This document shows, one piece after another, positions 15,288 through 23,950 of a stretch of DNA of 56,151 bases. Numbering within the stretch: the stretch's first letter is position 1; every line of letters begins with the position of its first letter. Location of the stretch: the NCBI GenBank assembly GCA_012839845.1, contig DUMM01000011.1, positions 1-56,151 of the forward strand, read 5' to 3'. Source of the stretch: Bacillota bacterium (GTDB lineage: Bacteria; Bacillota; Limnochordia; DTU087). The position numbers and the translations under genes are program-made. The notes beneath the pieces are model-generated. The model was not told the origin of the DNA and did not search any database. It worked only from the letters and a program-made list of their open reading frames with translations.

Positions 15288-17294
15288 ATGAAAAGTATAA
15301 TCCGCAGACTTCTGACGAGGAAAGAGCATAAACTAGGCACCAAGCTTTCCGGTGAAGAACAGCTGAAACGGCAAGTCACGGCGGTATACGGCCTTTTGGC
15401 CAATCTGATGGGCTCTGACAAGCTGGTAATGAAGGCTGGAAAGCTGGATGCTCTGCACCTTATGCGTTCCGAGCGTCTGGAGGAACGGGTGCTGGCTCTG
15501 AAAAAGATCGTGCTGGAGGATCCCACCCTGACTGATGTGCCGAAGCGAGAGGATATTCCAGAGGAATTGACAGAGATTGAAGATGTCCTGGCGGACCTTC
15601 TGGCCCGCCGCACGGTCCAAGAAGCGCTGGAGAAGAAAATTGCAGAGCGGATGGAGCAGCGCCACGAAGAATATCTGCGGGAACTGCGGATGGAGATCTT
15701 GAGAGAAGAGACAGGTCCTGATAATCCCTTTACCCTCAAGAAATACGCGGAGCTGGAGAAACTGGAGCGAAAAAAGCTGTCAACCTCCATCAGCGAGTAC
15801 CTCAGACCCAGAGAGCTGTCAGCAGTAATAGGTCAAGAAAAAGCCATCAAGGCCTTATTTGCAAAGATAGCTTCGCCATATCCTCAGCATGTCATCCTCT
15901 ATGGACCCCCTGGTGTAGGGAAAACCACGGTTGCCCGGCTGATCTTGGAAGAGGCCAAGCGGCTGCCCTACACTCCCTTTGATGCCGATGCCCGCTTTGT
16001 AGAGGTCGACGGTACAACCTTGAGATGGGACCCTCGAGACGTAACTAATCCGCTGCTGGGCTCGGTCCATGATCCTATCTACCAAGGTGCTAAGCGGGAT
16101 CTGGCTGACGGCGCGGTCCCTGAACCGAAGCTGGGGCTGGTTACCGAGGCCCATGGCGGGATTCTGTTTATCGATGAGATTGGCGAGCTGGACCTGATGC
16201 TGCAAAACAAGCTGCTCAAAGTCCTAGAGGATAAGCGGGTCAAATTTGACTCCTCCTACTATGACCCTTCCGATCCCAATGTGCCGAAGTATATCAAGAA
16301 GCTGTTTGAGGAGGGCGCACCCGCGGACTTCATTTTAATCGGCGCTACCACCCGGGATCCGTCTGAGATCAACCCAGCATTGCGTTCCCGGTGCGCTGAG
16401 GTGTTTTTTGAACCTTTGAGCCAGAAGGACATCCAAGTTATTGTGTGCAGTGCTGCCGAACGGCTGGGAGTGAAGCTGGAGCCAGGGGTAGCGGAACTGA
16501 TCAGCGAGTACACAGTTGAAGGCCGGAAGGCAACCAGCATTTTGGCCGACTGTTACGGCGTGGCCCTGCAGCGCTGCGGCGGTACCGGCAGTGTACCGGA
16601 GGAGGTAACCATTACCAAGCGGGACCTGGAAGATGTGATTCAAACCAGCCGTTTGGCTCCGTATGTCACTGTCCAGGCCCAGAGCGGTGCAGAAGTAGGC
16701 AAGATTTTGGGATTGGGGGTAAGCGGTTTTCTGGGGTCTGTAATTGAGATTGAGGCTGTTGCCTTTCCTGCCAAGGCGGAAAGGCAAGGCACCTTGAGAT
16801 TTAACGAGACAGCAGGTTCTATGGCCAAGGATTCAGTTTTCAATGCGGCGTCTGTGGTACGGCTGGTTACAGGTAAGGAGATTTCCGACTACGACCTCCA
16901 TGTCAACGTGGTGGGAGGAGGAAGGATCGACGGCCCTTCCGCAGGGCTGGCTGTCGCCCTTGCCTTAATTTCGGCCATTGAGAATATTCCCCTGCGTCAA
17001 GACGTGGCGGTTACGGGGGAGATCTCGCTCCAAGGCAGGGTCAGGCCGGTGGGTGGGATTCAGGAGAAGATCTACGGCGCTAAGCAGGCCCGGGTGAAGC
17101 GGGTCCTGGTGCCGGTGGAGAACCAGCGGGAAGTTCCCAAAGAGCTGAGGGATATCGAAGTCATCCCGGTGTTCAGCGTTCAAGATGCTTTGGCGCTGGT
17201 CTCGGGCTTGGAGGAAGCTGGGTCCGGAACTAATATTGGAATCAGTCCTTCTCTGTGGCCGTCGCAGCAGATCGCTCGGCCGCTGACCAGTTAA
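15288..17294 (+). CDS. Spore-type Lon family ATP-dependent protease (LonB-like/LonC type)
   Basis: This 668-aa protein fits the Lon-like family restricted to endospore formers. An N-terminal charged, helical region (1-165) replaces the usual Lon substrate domain. The AAA+ module has GPPGVGKTT (Walker A) and ILFIDEIGEL (Walker B), and the S16 peptidase domain follows. The Ser-Lys dyad is S551 (DGPSAGLA) and K594 (GGIQEK), 43 residues apart as in E. coli Lon (S679/K722). No membrane segment is visible, so it is soluble. Its position after rplI recalls lon-rplI-dnaB neighbourhoods of other clostridia. Whether it is made in forespore or mother cell cannot be told from the sequence. Confidence 0.9.
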   Translation: MKSIIRRLLTRKEHKLGTKLSGEEQLKRQVTAVYGLLANLMGSDKLVMKAGKLDALHLMRSERLEERVLALKKIVLEDPTLTDVPKREDIPEELTEIEDVLADLLARRTVQEALEKKIAERMEQRHEEYLRELRMEILREETGPDNPFTLKKYAELEKLERKKLSTSISEYLRPRELSAVIGQEKAIKALFAKIASPYPQHVILYGPPGVGKTTVARLILEEAKRLPYTPFDADARFVEVDGTTLRWDPRDVTNPLLGSVHDPIYQGAKRDLADGAVPEPKLGLVTEAHGGILFIDEIGELDLMLQNKLLKVLEDKRVKFDSSYYDPSDPNVPKYIKKLFEEGAPADFILIGATTRDPSEINPALRSRCAEVFFEPLSQKDIQVIVCSAAERLGVKLEPGVAELISEYTVEGRKATSILADCYGVALQRCGGTGSVPEEVTITKRDLEDVIQTSRLAPYVTVQAQSGAEVGKILGLGVSGFLGSVIEIEAVAFPAKAERQGTLRFNETAGSMAKDSVFNAASVVRLVTGKEISDYDLHVNVVGGGRIDGPSAGLAVALALISAIENIPLRQDVAVTGEISLQGRVRPVGGIQEKIYGAKQARVKRVLVPVENQREVPKELRDIEVIPVFSVQDALALVSGLEEAGSGTNIGISPSLWPSQQIARPLTS

Positions 17295-17340
17295 TCAAGA
17301 ATTCGCCTATGGTGCTTCCAGTCACGGGAGGGGGACGTAA

Positions 17341-18228
17341 GTGGCACGGAGTGAGAGACAAGCCTTAACAGGCACCACCGGAGTTTTAGGTGTTATTGGA
17401 GATCCCATCGCACACAGCCTGTCACCGGCGATGCAGAATGCCGCTTTGGAAGCCCTGGGTTTGGATTATATTTACGTTCCTTTTCATGTCAGCCCTCTCT
17501 GCGTTAAGGAAGCCATTGCGGGTATGAAGGCTCTCGGAATCAGGGGGCTCAATGTCACCATCCCCCACAAGGTAGCGGTTCTCCAGTATATGGATGAAGT
17601 TGAACCGGTAGCAGGTCTAATAGGAGCGGTCAATACCATCAGCAACGAGGACGGCTGCCTCATCGGCTACAACACAGATGCCTGCGGTTTTCTAATTTCC
17701 CTTAGGAAAGAGGCCGACCGCGATGTGCAGGGTCAGAGGGTGACCATCCTGGGGGCAGGCGGTTCTGCCAGGGCCATAGGTTTTCAGCTGGCTGTCTCTG
17801 AAATTGAGCAGCTGGTGATAGCCAATCGGACCCGGAGCTCAGCGGTGGCATTGGCGGAAGAAATAAGCCGCAAGACGGGATGCCCAGCAGCGGGAGTGGG
17901 GCTTGATGAGGTGGAGGCGCAGCTGCCCAGCACCGACATTCTAGTCAACACTACTCCCCTGGGTATGCATCCACGCATCGATACTATGCCCCCCGTGAAC
18001 TTAAGGAAACTGCCGGCCTCTGCCTTGGTGTGCGATATAGTCTATAATCCCTCCGAAACCTTGCTCTTAAAAAACGCTGCTGCCTGCGGCTTGCAAACAT
18101 TACCGGGTCTCGGAATGCTGGTTTACCAAGGGGCAGCAGCGTTAGAGATCTGGTTGAAAGTCAGCCCTCCCACAGATGTGATGAAGGCGGCGGTTCAGCG
18201 AGAGCTGGAAAACCGCAACGGGAGTTAG
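17341..18228 (+). CDS. aroE: Shikimate dehydrogenase (NADP+)
   Basis: AroE (295 aa) reduces 3-dehydroshikimate. Visible motifs are GDPIAHSLSPAMQNAAL (shikimate binding), NVTIPHK with the catalytic Lys, NTDACGF with the catalytic Asp, and the dinucleotide loop GAGGSARAI followed by ANRTRS, whose Arg fits NADP preference. GTG 17341 is preceded by GGGAGGGGG. The stop overlaps the stop of a convergent gene by four bases. Confidence 0.95.
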   Translation: MARSERQALTGTTGVLGVIGDPIAHSLSPAMQNAALEALGLDYIYVPFHVSPLCVKEAIAGMKALGIRGLNVTIPHKVAVLQYMDEVEPVAGLIGAVNTISNEDGCLIGYNTDACGFLISLRKEADRDVQGQRVTILGAGGSARAIGFQLAVSEIEQLVIANRTRSSAVALAEEISRKTGCPAAGVGLDEVEAQLPSTDILVNTTPLGMHPRIDTMPPVNLRKLPASALVCDIVYNPSETLLLKNAAACGLQTLPGLGMLVYQGAAALEIWLKVSPPTDVMKAAVQRELENRNGS

Positions 18229-18986
18229 GCTATGGGCGGTTCGCCTTTGATGCGTCTGATCAACTCCACGGCGGCAGCTACCTTTGGTTCAGGACCGCTG
18301 ATGACAAGGCCTACACTGCCTTCGCTTCCCCCTACGCCGCCGGCAGAGACCTGCACCGCCGTTACTCCGCAGAGAATCGCAAGGGCCTCTACTTCGGTGA
18401 CCACAGTGGCGCCAACTACGGGCACCATGCCGCAGGCCATCTCCCAAGCTTCATCTACGGCATAAATGCCCAGCTGCCGAACGGCCTCCTCCACCGACGG
18501 AATCAGCTTTTCTCGAGAGACGGGCACGATCAAGTGACTGCCTCGGGCATACAGTGTACCCAGTGCAGTGCCTATGGTTCCGCCGTTGGGCGCACCGACT
18601 AGGACACCTGCCATGCCCGATGGATCTACGGCATTGGCACCCTTGATAAACACATCATCAGCGGTGAAGTCTTGCAGGATATCCAGCCAAGGGCGGGAGC
18701 TGATCGCGCCGTTTTCGAAGCAGATATGGGTCAGACGGGTTTCGCTGGGGGTGGTTGTAAATTTGCCTTGGGTAACGATGCCGGCTGTATAGCGGATTTT
18801 GGCTACCGGCTCCTGCAGAATTTCTTCAGCGACAAAGGCGTTAGTGATCCCGGTGGCAATGATCAATCTGCCTTGCCTGCGGGCTTTTTGCACTTCCGGC
18901 AAAGCTGCAACTGCCTTGCCGATCAGCCGCTTGCCTTCAGGAACAGTTAAAGAGATGAGAACTTTTTTTTCACCGTTTTTGGTCAC
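18225..18986 (-). CDS. Conserved hypothetical protein, possible ISOCOT-like fold
   Basis: The 253-aa soluble protein has no motif I can name. It contains glycine-rich turns reminiscent of the ISOCOT/RpiA-DeoR effector fold (GRLIIATGITNAFVAEEIL; FIKGANAVDPSG; VGAPNGGTIGTALG; SAGGVGGSEGS). That fold binds phosphosugars, CoA esters or folates, but the likeness is weak. GTG 18986 follows GAAGGAG. It is convergent with aroE (4-base stop overlap) and, with the small gene at 19023, forms one of the few minus-strand pairs here. No membrane segment or signal peptide is present. Confidence 0.7.
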   Translation of the reverse strand: MTKNGEKKVLISLTVPEGKRLIGKAVAALPEVQKARRQGRLIIATGITNAFVAEEILQEPVAKIRYTAGIVTQGKFTTTPSETRLTHICFENGAISSRPWLDILQDFTADDVFIKGANAVDPSGMAGVLVGAPNGGTIGTALGTLYARGSHLIVPVSREKLIPSVEEAVRQLGIYAVDEAWEMACGMVPVVGATVVTEVEALAILCGVTAVQVSAGGVGGSEGSVGLVISGPEPKVAAAVELIRRIKGEPPIA

Positions 18987-19022
18987 CGCCTGGTCACTCC
19001 TTCAGAGCTCTGATGGGCAAGC

Positions 19023-19226
19023 TTAATCATTCATGCTTTCCAGATACTGTCGGCAGAGATGGTTGATCTGGCGCTGGGTTTGGATCAACAGTTCGGTGAT
19101 GTCTTCCTTACACTGCCGAACCAATTCCTCGTCAAAGAGGTTGATTTCAACGGTTTTCAATAGGGCTCCCAGTTGTTGGTTCAACTCTCGCTGGGTATTG
19201 ACCAGAGCTTGCCATTGATTTTCCAC
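19023..19226 (-). CDS. Small coiled-coil hypothetical protein
   Basis: At 67 aa this acidic protein is almost wholly helical, with heptad-like leucines and many Gln/Glu (ENQWQALVNTQRELNQQLGALL). I do not recognise a family; the length and amphipathicity resemble small FlgN/FliT-like or Spo0E-like helical adaptors, which is speculation. An AGGAGG lies about twelve bases before GTG 19226. It is separated by 36 bases from the downstream 253-aa gene on the same strand. Confidence 0.55.
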   Translation of the reverse strand: MENQWQALVNTQRELNQQLGALLKTVEINLFDEELVRQCKEDITELLIQTQRQINHLCRQYLESMND

Positions 19227-19351
19227 AGGTAATAATGCCTCCTACTAAAGTCGGAAGGTGTTTGATCCTACCAACTGCTAAATCTGTTATTCGACAGCAA
19301 TGCATGCGGAACCTGCCGCTTCCTGAACCGCAGGTAATAAGGGGCCAATAG

Positions 19352-19366
19352 AGTACATATAGTACT
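19352..19366. repeat. Short inverted repeat upstream of ddl
   Basis: AGTAC and GTACT flank a 5-base ATATA centre, about 75 bases before ddl. It could be an operator half-site pair, but five-base arms can occur by chance. Confidence 0.3.
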
Positions 19367-19409
19367 AGAGAACTTCCTAAAGTAAGCAGCTCGTAACGAA
19401 GGGAGAGAA

Positions 19410-19434
19410 AGGACCCCTGCTGCAGCCGGGGTCT
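19410..19434 (+). promoter_or_regulatory. Hairpin immediately before the ddl start
   Basis: GACCCC and GGGGTC form a 6-bp stem around a 10-base loop (TGCTGCAGCC) ending a few bases before GTG 19440. There is no clear AGGAGG at ddl, so the hairpin covers the only purine-rich stretch. Translation control is possible but unproven. Confidence 0.35.
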
Positions 19435-19439
19435 GCACC

Positions 19440-20621
19440 GTGACGAAGAAGAAACTGCGAATCGGAGTTATTTTTGGTGGACGCTCTAGTGAACACGAGG
19501 TTTCCCTGATCTCGGCCTCCTGCGTACTGGCCGCGATAGATAAAGACAAGTACGATGTTGTGCCCATAGGGATAACAAAAAGCGGGCAGTGGCTGTTAGG
19601 CGACAATGCCTTGCCGCTGCTCACTCAGCAGGTCCAGCGGGAGCTGGAGAGCTCAGGCCGCGGCTCAGAGGATATTTGGCTGGATAATCAGCAGCAGGTA
19701 ATACCTGTATCCTTGGTCCCCATCCCCGGCAAGGCCGCTTTTGTATCCATGAACCCCCAGACTGATGCTGCAGAGAATCGGCAGATCCTCGCCGGGCTGG
19801 ATGTGGTATTTCCGGTTCTTCACGGAACTTATGGGGAGGATGGAGCTATTCAGGGGCTTTTGGAGCTGGCCGACGTGCCTTATGTTGGGTCGGGTATTAC
19901 TGCTTCAGCGTTGGCTATGGATAAAGCCATGGCCAAAGCTGTGCTGGCGGCAAGGGGCTTTCCGCAGCTGCCCTATATCGTAGTGCTCCGTTCTCGGTGG
20001 GAACGAGATCCCCAAGCAGTGCGCCGGGAGATAGAATCCCAGATCGGGTATCCTTGTTTTGTCAAACCGGCAAATCTGGGCTCTAGTGTCGGCGTTTCTA
20101 AAGTCCGCGGACCTGAGGAACTGGATGCTGCACTCTCGGAAGCAGCTATGTACGACCGCAAGCTGGTGATCGAACAGGATGCCGGCAATGTTCGGGAAGT
20201 GGAATGCAGCGTGTTGGGCAACGACGATCCAGCTGCCTCCGTACCAGGAGAAATCGTGCCCTCCAGGGAATTTTATGATTATATAGCCAAGTATCACGAT
20301 GATAATTCACAGCTGATTATCCCGGCTCGCATTTCCGAGAAAACAACCAAAAAGGTGCAGGAACTTGCTGTAAAAGCCTTTAAGGCTTTGGATTGTGCTG
20401 GTATGGCTCGGGTTGATTTCTTCGTAGACAAGGATACGGAGGAAGTGTACATTAATGAAATCAACACCATACCGGGGTTTACTCCTATCAGTATGTATCC
20501 TAAGCTGTGGGAAGCTAGCGGACTCTCCTACGGGGAATTGATCGACCGGTTGATTCAGCTAGCTGTGGAACGGCATCGGGACAAACAGCGCAATGCCACA
20601 TCCTTTAAGCCCAAAAAGTGA
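19440..20621 (+). CDS. ddl: D-alanine--D-alanine ligase
   Basis: Ddl (393 aa, slightly longer than the usual 350-370) makes the D-Ala-D-Ala dipeptide for peptidoglycan. The ATP-grasp features are present: [52 protein letters not shown] and [17 protein letters not shown]. The omega-loop [12 protein letters not shown] keeps the Tyr expected of D-Ala (not D-lactate) ligases, so the VanW-type gene upstream is not matched by a resistance-type ligase. The start GTG 19440 lacks a strong ribosome binding site. Confidence 0.95.
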   Translation: MTKKKLRIGVIFGGRSSEHEVSLISASCVLAAIDKDKYDVVPIGITKSGQWLLGDNALPLLTQQVQRELESSGRGSEDIWLDNQQQVIPVSLVPIPGKAAFVSMNPQTDAAENRQILAGLDVVFPVLHGTYGEDGAIQGLLELADVPYVGSGITASALAMDKAMAKAVLAARGFPQLPYIVVLRSRWERDPQAVRREIESQIGYPCFVKPANLGSSVGVSKVRGPEELDAALSEAAMYDRKLVIEQDAGNVREVECSVLGNDDPAASVPGEIVPSREFYDYIAKYHDDNSQLIIPARISEKTTKKVQELAVKAFKALDCAGMARVDFFVDKDTEEVYINEINTIPGFTPISMYPKLWEASGLSYGELIDRLIQLAVERHRDKQRNATSFKPKK

Positions 20622-20697
20622 AAACTGTGCCAGCACCCCCATGGAGATCATCGGCCTAACACCACGATGATTTGCCCCTAGCGGGCGGAAAGGACCG

Positions 20698-21003
20698 ATG
20701 AGCATGCTGTCAACTGTCAGGATGAAAGGGTCAAGGTTGAGGTTTTGGGGGCGTGTCTTGCTGTCGGCTGCATCTCTGGGAATCACGGGGTGGGCGTGGA
20801 TGTTTTACAAGCATATCTGGGGTGCTTCCATTCCCGCCTTTGGTTCCCCGGACCCTTATCTGGAGCCTCTGCGCTGGCTGTTGGCGAGGTACTTGCTGGT
20901 CGGCGGAGGGCTGCTCTTGGCCTGGATCTCTGGTTTGGCCATGGCCAGGTCCGGTACGGAGGGGCAGGCACATCAGTCCGGCCGGCAGCGGCAAATGGGG
21001 TAG
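20698..21003 (+). CDS. Small two-helix membrane protein, unknown
   Basis: The 101-aa protein has a basic N-terminus (VRMKGSRLRFWGR) and two predicted membrane helices (about 18-39 and 62-82), then a Gln/Arg-rich tail. I do not recognise a family. The start ATG 20698 follows AAAGGA, and the stop lies 18 bases before the ABC-F start, so cotranscription is likely. A hairpin ATCATCG/CGATGAT lies between ddl and this gene but has no U-tract. Real but functionally unassigned. Confidence 0.6.
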   Translation: MSMLSTVRMKGSRLRFWGRVLLSAASLGITGWAWMFYKHIWGASIPAFGSPDPYLEPLRWLLARYLLVGGGLLLAWISGLAMARSGTEGQAHQSGRQRQMG

Positions 21004-21021
21004 TTGTGGAGGAGTTTTTGC

Positions 21022-22929
21022 TTGAGCCTGGTTCAGCTGGATGGAGTAACAAAATACTTTGGCGATCAGTTGGTCTTTGACCGGATCGCAGCTGCCGTAG
21101 AGCGGGGAGACAAGATAGGATTGGTCGGTCCCAACGGAGTGGGCAAGACCACCGTCTTGAGGATAATTGCAGAAGAAATCCTACCTGACAGCGGCTCAGT
21201 GCGTAAAGCCAGTCAATGCCGCATCGGTTATCTTCCTCAGCGGCCGGAAAGAACTTGGGACATGACCTTAAGGCATTTGCTCATGACAGAGTTGAGTGAA
21301 ATCCGGCGATTGGCTGAAGCTTTGGGCAGGCTGGAAAGGGAGATGGCGTTTCCGGAGGTTTACCAGGACCCGAGACTTCTGGAGCAAGTCATGATCCGTT
21401 ACGGTCAGCTGCAGGAGGAGTTTCGGCTGGCCGGCGGTTATTCATACGAAGTAAAGATGAAGCAGGTCCTTCGCGGTTTGGGATTTTCCGAAGAGCACCT
21501 TGACCGGCCTGTTGCCGAGTTCAGCGGTGGCGAAGCGGTGCGGGCAGAGCTGGCTCGCCTGCTGTTGACGGAACCAGACCTACTGCTCTTGGATGAACCG
21601 ACCAATCACCTAGACATGCAGGCCACCGAATGGCTGGAAGGATATCTACGGGAATTGAAAAAGGCGGTAATACTGGTCTCCCATGACCGGTATTTCCTGG
21701 ACAGTATCTGCAACCGCATTTGGGAGCTGGATAATCATCAGCTGCTTCAGTACAAGGGGAATTTCACTCGGTATGCAGCACTGCGGCAGGAACGGCTATC
21801 CCGTCAAGAGGCGGAGTATCAAGCCTTTGTGGAGGAAGCCCAGCGCCTGCAGGCATATATAGACCGATATCGGGCCGGCAACCGAGCGAGGCAGGCCCAG
21901 AGCCGGGAAAAGCGCCTGGCTAAACTCAAGGCCGTATCTAGGCCCACCGCGACGGCGGCTGTTAACTTGAAGCTGGCTTTTGATGCCAATTCAGTGAAGC
22001 AAGTGCTCCTTGTAGAGGAGATGGCCATTGGCTATGATAAGCCATTGGTGCGGAACCTAAATTTGACCGTCTTGCGGGGAGAACGTTGGGGTATCATCGG
22101 ACCTAACGGTGTAGGGAAAAGTACGCTGCTTAAGGTGTTGGTGGAAGAGGAGTCTCCATTGGCTGGGTCATTTGCCTGGGGAGACGGGGTTGCCATCGGG
22201 TATTTCCGCCAAGGCCTAGATGATATGCAGGAAGACAATACCATTCTGGACGAGGTGCTGGAAGCGAGGAATCTGCCGGTAGGCGAAATGCGCAGTTTCT
22301 TGGCACGCTTTCTGTTCACCGGCGACCAAGTTTTCAGGAAGATAGGCACTCTGAGCGGTGGAGAACGCTGCCGGGTGGCACTAGCGAAACTGATTCTGCA
22401 GAGACCTAATGTTCTGCTCTTGGACGAGCCCACCAATCACCTGGATGTTGTCAGCAGAGAGGCATTGGAGCGGGCTCTAGCGGATTTTCAGGGTACGATG
22501 CTCCTTGTAACCCATGACCGTTACTTGCTGGACAAGCTGGTGACCCATCTCTTAGTCTTGGAACCGGAGGGGTATGAAGTCTTTGAGGGAAACTACACTG
22601 CTTACCGGGAGCATAAGCGGCAAGAGCGGGAGGCCGCTGCGGCTGCTTTAGAAACAGAGGCTCCGGCGCGGACAAGAAGACAACCAGTCAAAGAGGCAAA
22701 AAGAGACCTGGCAAGGGATTTGGCGTGTGTGGAGGAAGCCATCACCGCGGCTGAGCAAGAGCTGCAGAAGTTGGCAGAAGAAATGGCCGATCCAGATGTC
22801 TATACAGACGGAGAAGCTATCAGAGCTTTGTCCTTAAGACATCGGGAGGTATCCCAAGGCTTGGAAGAACTCTATCATAGGTGGGAAGAGCTCCTATTGG
22901 AGCTGGAGCAGGAATCCAACGGAGTTTAG
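21022..22929 (+). CDS. ABC-F family ATPase (Uup/YdiF-like)
   Basis: The protein (635 aa) has two ABC cassettes without membrane domains, as in ABC-F translation factors. The first has GPNGVGKTT and LLLLDEPTNHLD with an unusual FSGGEAVRAEL signature; the second has GPNGVGKST, LSGGERCRVAL and LLLDEPTNHLD. The inter-domain linker (about 235-310) is a charged helix pair, and a C-terminal coiled coil (about 555-635) resembles the Uup DNA/RNA-binding tail. It probably works on ribosomes; antibiotic resistance is not implied. Start TTG 21022 is seven bases after GGAGGAG. A perfect hairpin follows. Confidence 0.9.
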   Translation: MSLVQLDGVTKYFGDQLVFDRIAAAVERGDKIGLVGPNGVGKTTVLRIIAEEILPDSGSVRKASQCRIGYLPQRPERTWDMTLRHLLMTELSEIRRLAEALGRLEREMAFPEVYQDPRLLEQVMIRYGQLQEEFRLAGGYSYEVKMKQVLRGLGFSEEHLDRPVAEFSGGEAVRAELARLLLTEPDLLLLDEPTNHLDMQATEWLEGYLRELKKAVILVSHDRYFLDSICNRIWELDNHQLLQYKGNFTRYAALRQERLSRQEAEYQAFVEEAQRLQAYIDRYRAGNRARQAQSREKRLAKLKAVSRPTATAAVNLKLAFDANSVKQVLLVEEMAIGYDKPLVRNLNLTVLRGERWGIIGPNGVGKSTLLKVLVEEESPLAGSFAWGDGVAIGYFRQGLDDMQEDNTILDEVLEARNLPVGEMRSFLARFLFTGDQVFRKIGTLSGGERCRVALAKLILQRPNVLLLDEPTNHLDVVSREALERALADFQGTMLLVTHDRYLLDKLVTHLLVLEPEGYEVFEGNYTAYREHKRQEREAAAAALETEAPARTRRQPVKEAKRDLARDLACVEEAITAAEQELQKLAEEMADPDVYTDGEAIRALSLRHREVSQGLEELYHRWEELLLELEQESNGV

Positions 22930-22964
22930 GAGAAGTACCTGGTATTACTGCCGCAGCCAGCCAA

Positions 22965-22991
22965 GGCCTTTGGGATTATCTCCCAAAGGCC
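22965..22991 (+). terminator. Hairpin after the ABC-F gene, weak terminator
   Basis: GGCCTTTGGGA (22965-22975) and TCCCAAAGGCC (22981-22991) form a perfect 11-bp stem with a TTATC loop. Only AATTTG follows, so the U-tract is poor, but the stem itself supports transcript 3'-end formation. Confidence 0.6.
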
Positions 22992-23029
22992 AATTTGAAT
23001 ATTGCCAGTAGTTGCCAGGAGGGATAGTG

Positions 23030-23950
23030 ATGGCAAGCGATAATACCAGGGCTTGGAGAATAGAGAACCCTTGGTGGCTGATCGCAGTGCCCCGGGAACT
23101 ACTTACTGTCTATCATCGGGTAATCGGCAATGAAGCTGTTTTGCTCTGGCTGCATCTGCAGTGTTTTGGAGACAGCACCATGCTGTGGGATATCGACGCC
23201 TTGGTGGCTGAGCTCAATGCTCGAACCGGATTTTCTCCGGAAACCGTGATGCTGGCTCTCCACCGGCTGGAGCAGTACGAGCTGGTGGAGATGAAAGATC
23301 GGGTAATCAGGGTGCGTCCGCCGCTGACGGCAGAACAGTTTGCGGCGCGCTTTGCCGGTGAATTGGCAGCAGGCTTTGACGAGGCTCAGACCTTCGGCGA
23401 AGGATCTACTAAGGGGGATTTGAAGGCGCAGGCCCCGGAGGGACCGGCCCCTGCTGCCGCGGATGCTCTTGCCGCAGCCTCTAATCTTGATTTGTCCGAT
23501 ACAGCAGGGCCGGAGTCGGCAGATCCGGCAGGTGCAGAGCACGAGTCAATTAAGGATGCTTTTTCTTCTCCCGAGGCCGATTTTCAGGCAGTGCTGGATC
23601 TTTATCATAAGCGCATCGGCATGATGGGGCCTAAGCAGCGGGATAAGCTCCGCTTCTGGGTAGAAGAAGCGGGTATGAGTGCAGAAGTCGTAGCGGCAGC
23701 CATCGATCTTACTGCCCGCAAGGCGGAGAAGCCGCGGATCCAGTACCTGGAAGGGGTTCTCCGTAACTGGTATAATGATGGTGTGCGAACGCTGGAAGAA
23801 GCATTGAAAAGATACCCGGAGATTGCTGGAGAGAGCGGTGGCGCTTCTGCCGGCTATGAGGGAGCTCCCAATGCCGGAGCCTATGCTGAAGCAGATCGAG
23901 AACTAATTCAGAAATGGAAGGAGCTTTACCCTGATGAGTATAGCAGCTAG
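23030..23950 (+). CDS. DnaD-domain replication initiation protein
   Basis: This 306-aa protein has an N-terminal winged-helix-like region (about 20-105), an Ala/Pro-rich linker (about 125-185) and a C-terminal DnaD/DnaB_2 domain (about 190-265) with the family YLEGVLRNWYNDGVRTLEEA (compare the YxxxILxxW motif). Such proteins remodel oriC DNA and help load the replicative helicase. It starts at ATG 23030, seven bases after GGAGGG. Its last 17 bases overlap the helicase gene, so loader and helicase are coupled at translation. Confidence 0.88.
   Translation: MASDNTRAWRIENPWWLIAVPRELLTVYHRVIGNEAVLLWLHLQCFGDSTMLWDIDALVAELNARTGFSPETVMLALHRLEQYELVEMKDRVIRVRPPLTAEQFAARFAGELAAGFDEAQTFGEGSTKGDLKAQAPEGPAPAAADALAAASNLDLSDTAGPESADPAGAEHESIKDAFSSPEADFQAVLDLYHKRIGMMGPKQRDKLRFWVEEAGMSAEVVAAAIDLTARKAEKPRIQYLEGVLRNWYNDGVRTLEEALKRYPEIAGESGGASAGYEGAPNAGAYAEADRELIQKWKELYPDEYSS

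Noticed and set aside
2839-20621. VanW-type protein plus Ddl as a glycopeptide-resistance locus
   Set aside because: No vanR/S/H/A/X genes are present and Ddl has the D-Ala-type omega-loop; VanW proteins are common in spore formers without resistance.
21022-22929. ABC-F gene as an antibiotic-resistance determinant
   Set aside because: The architecture fits Uup/YdiF-type housekeeping factors with a C-terminal coiled coil; no resistance-type linker is recognisable.
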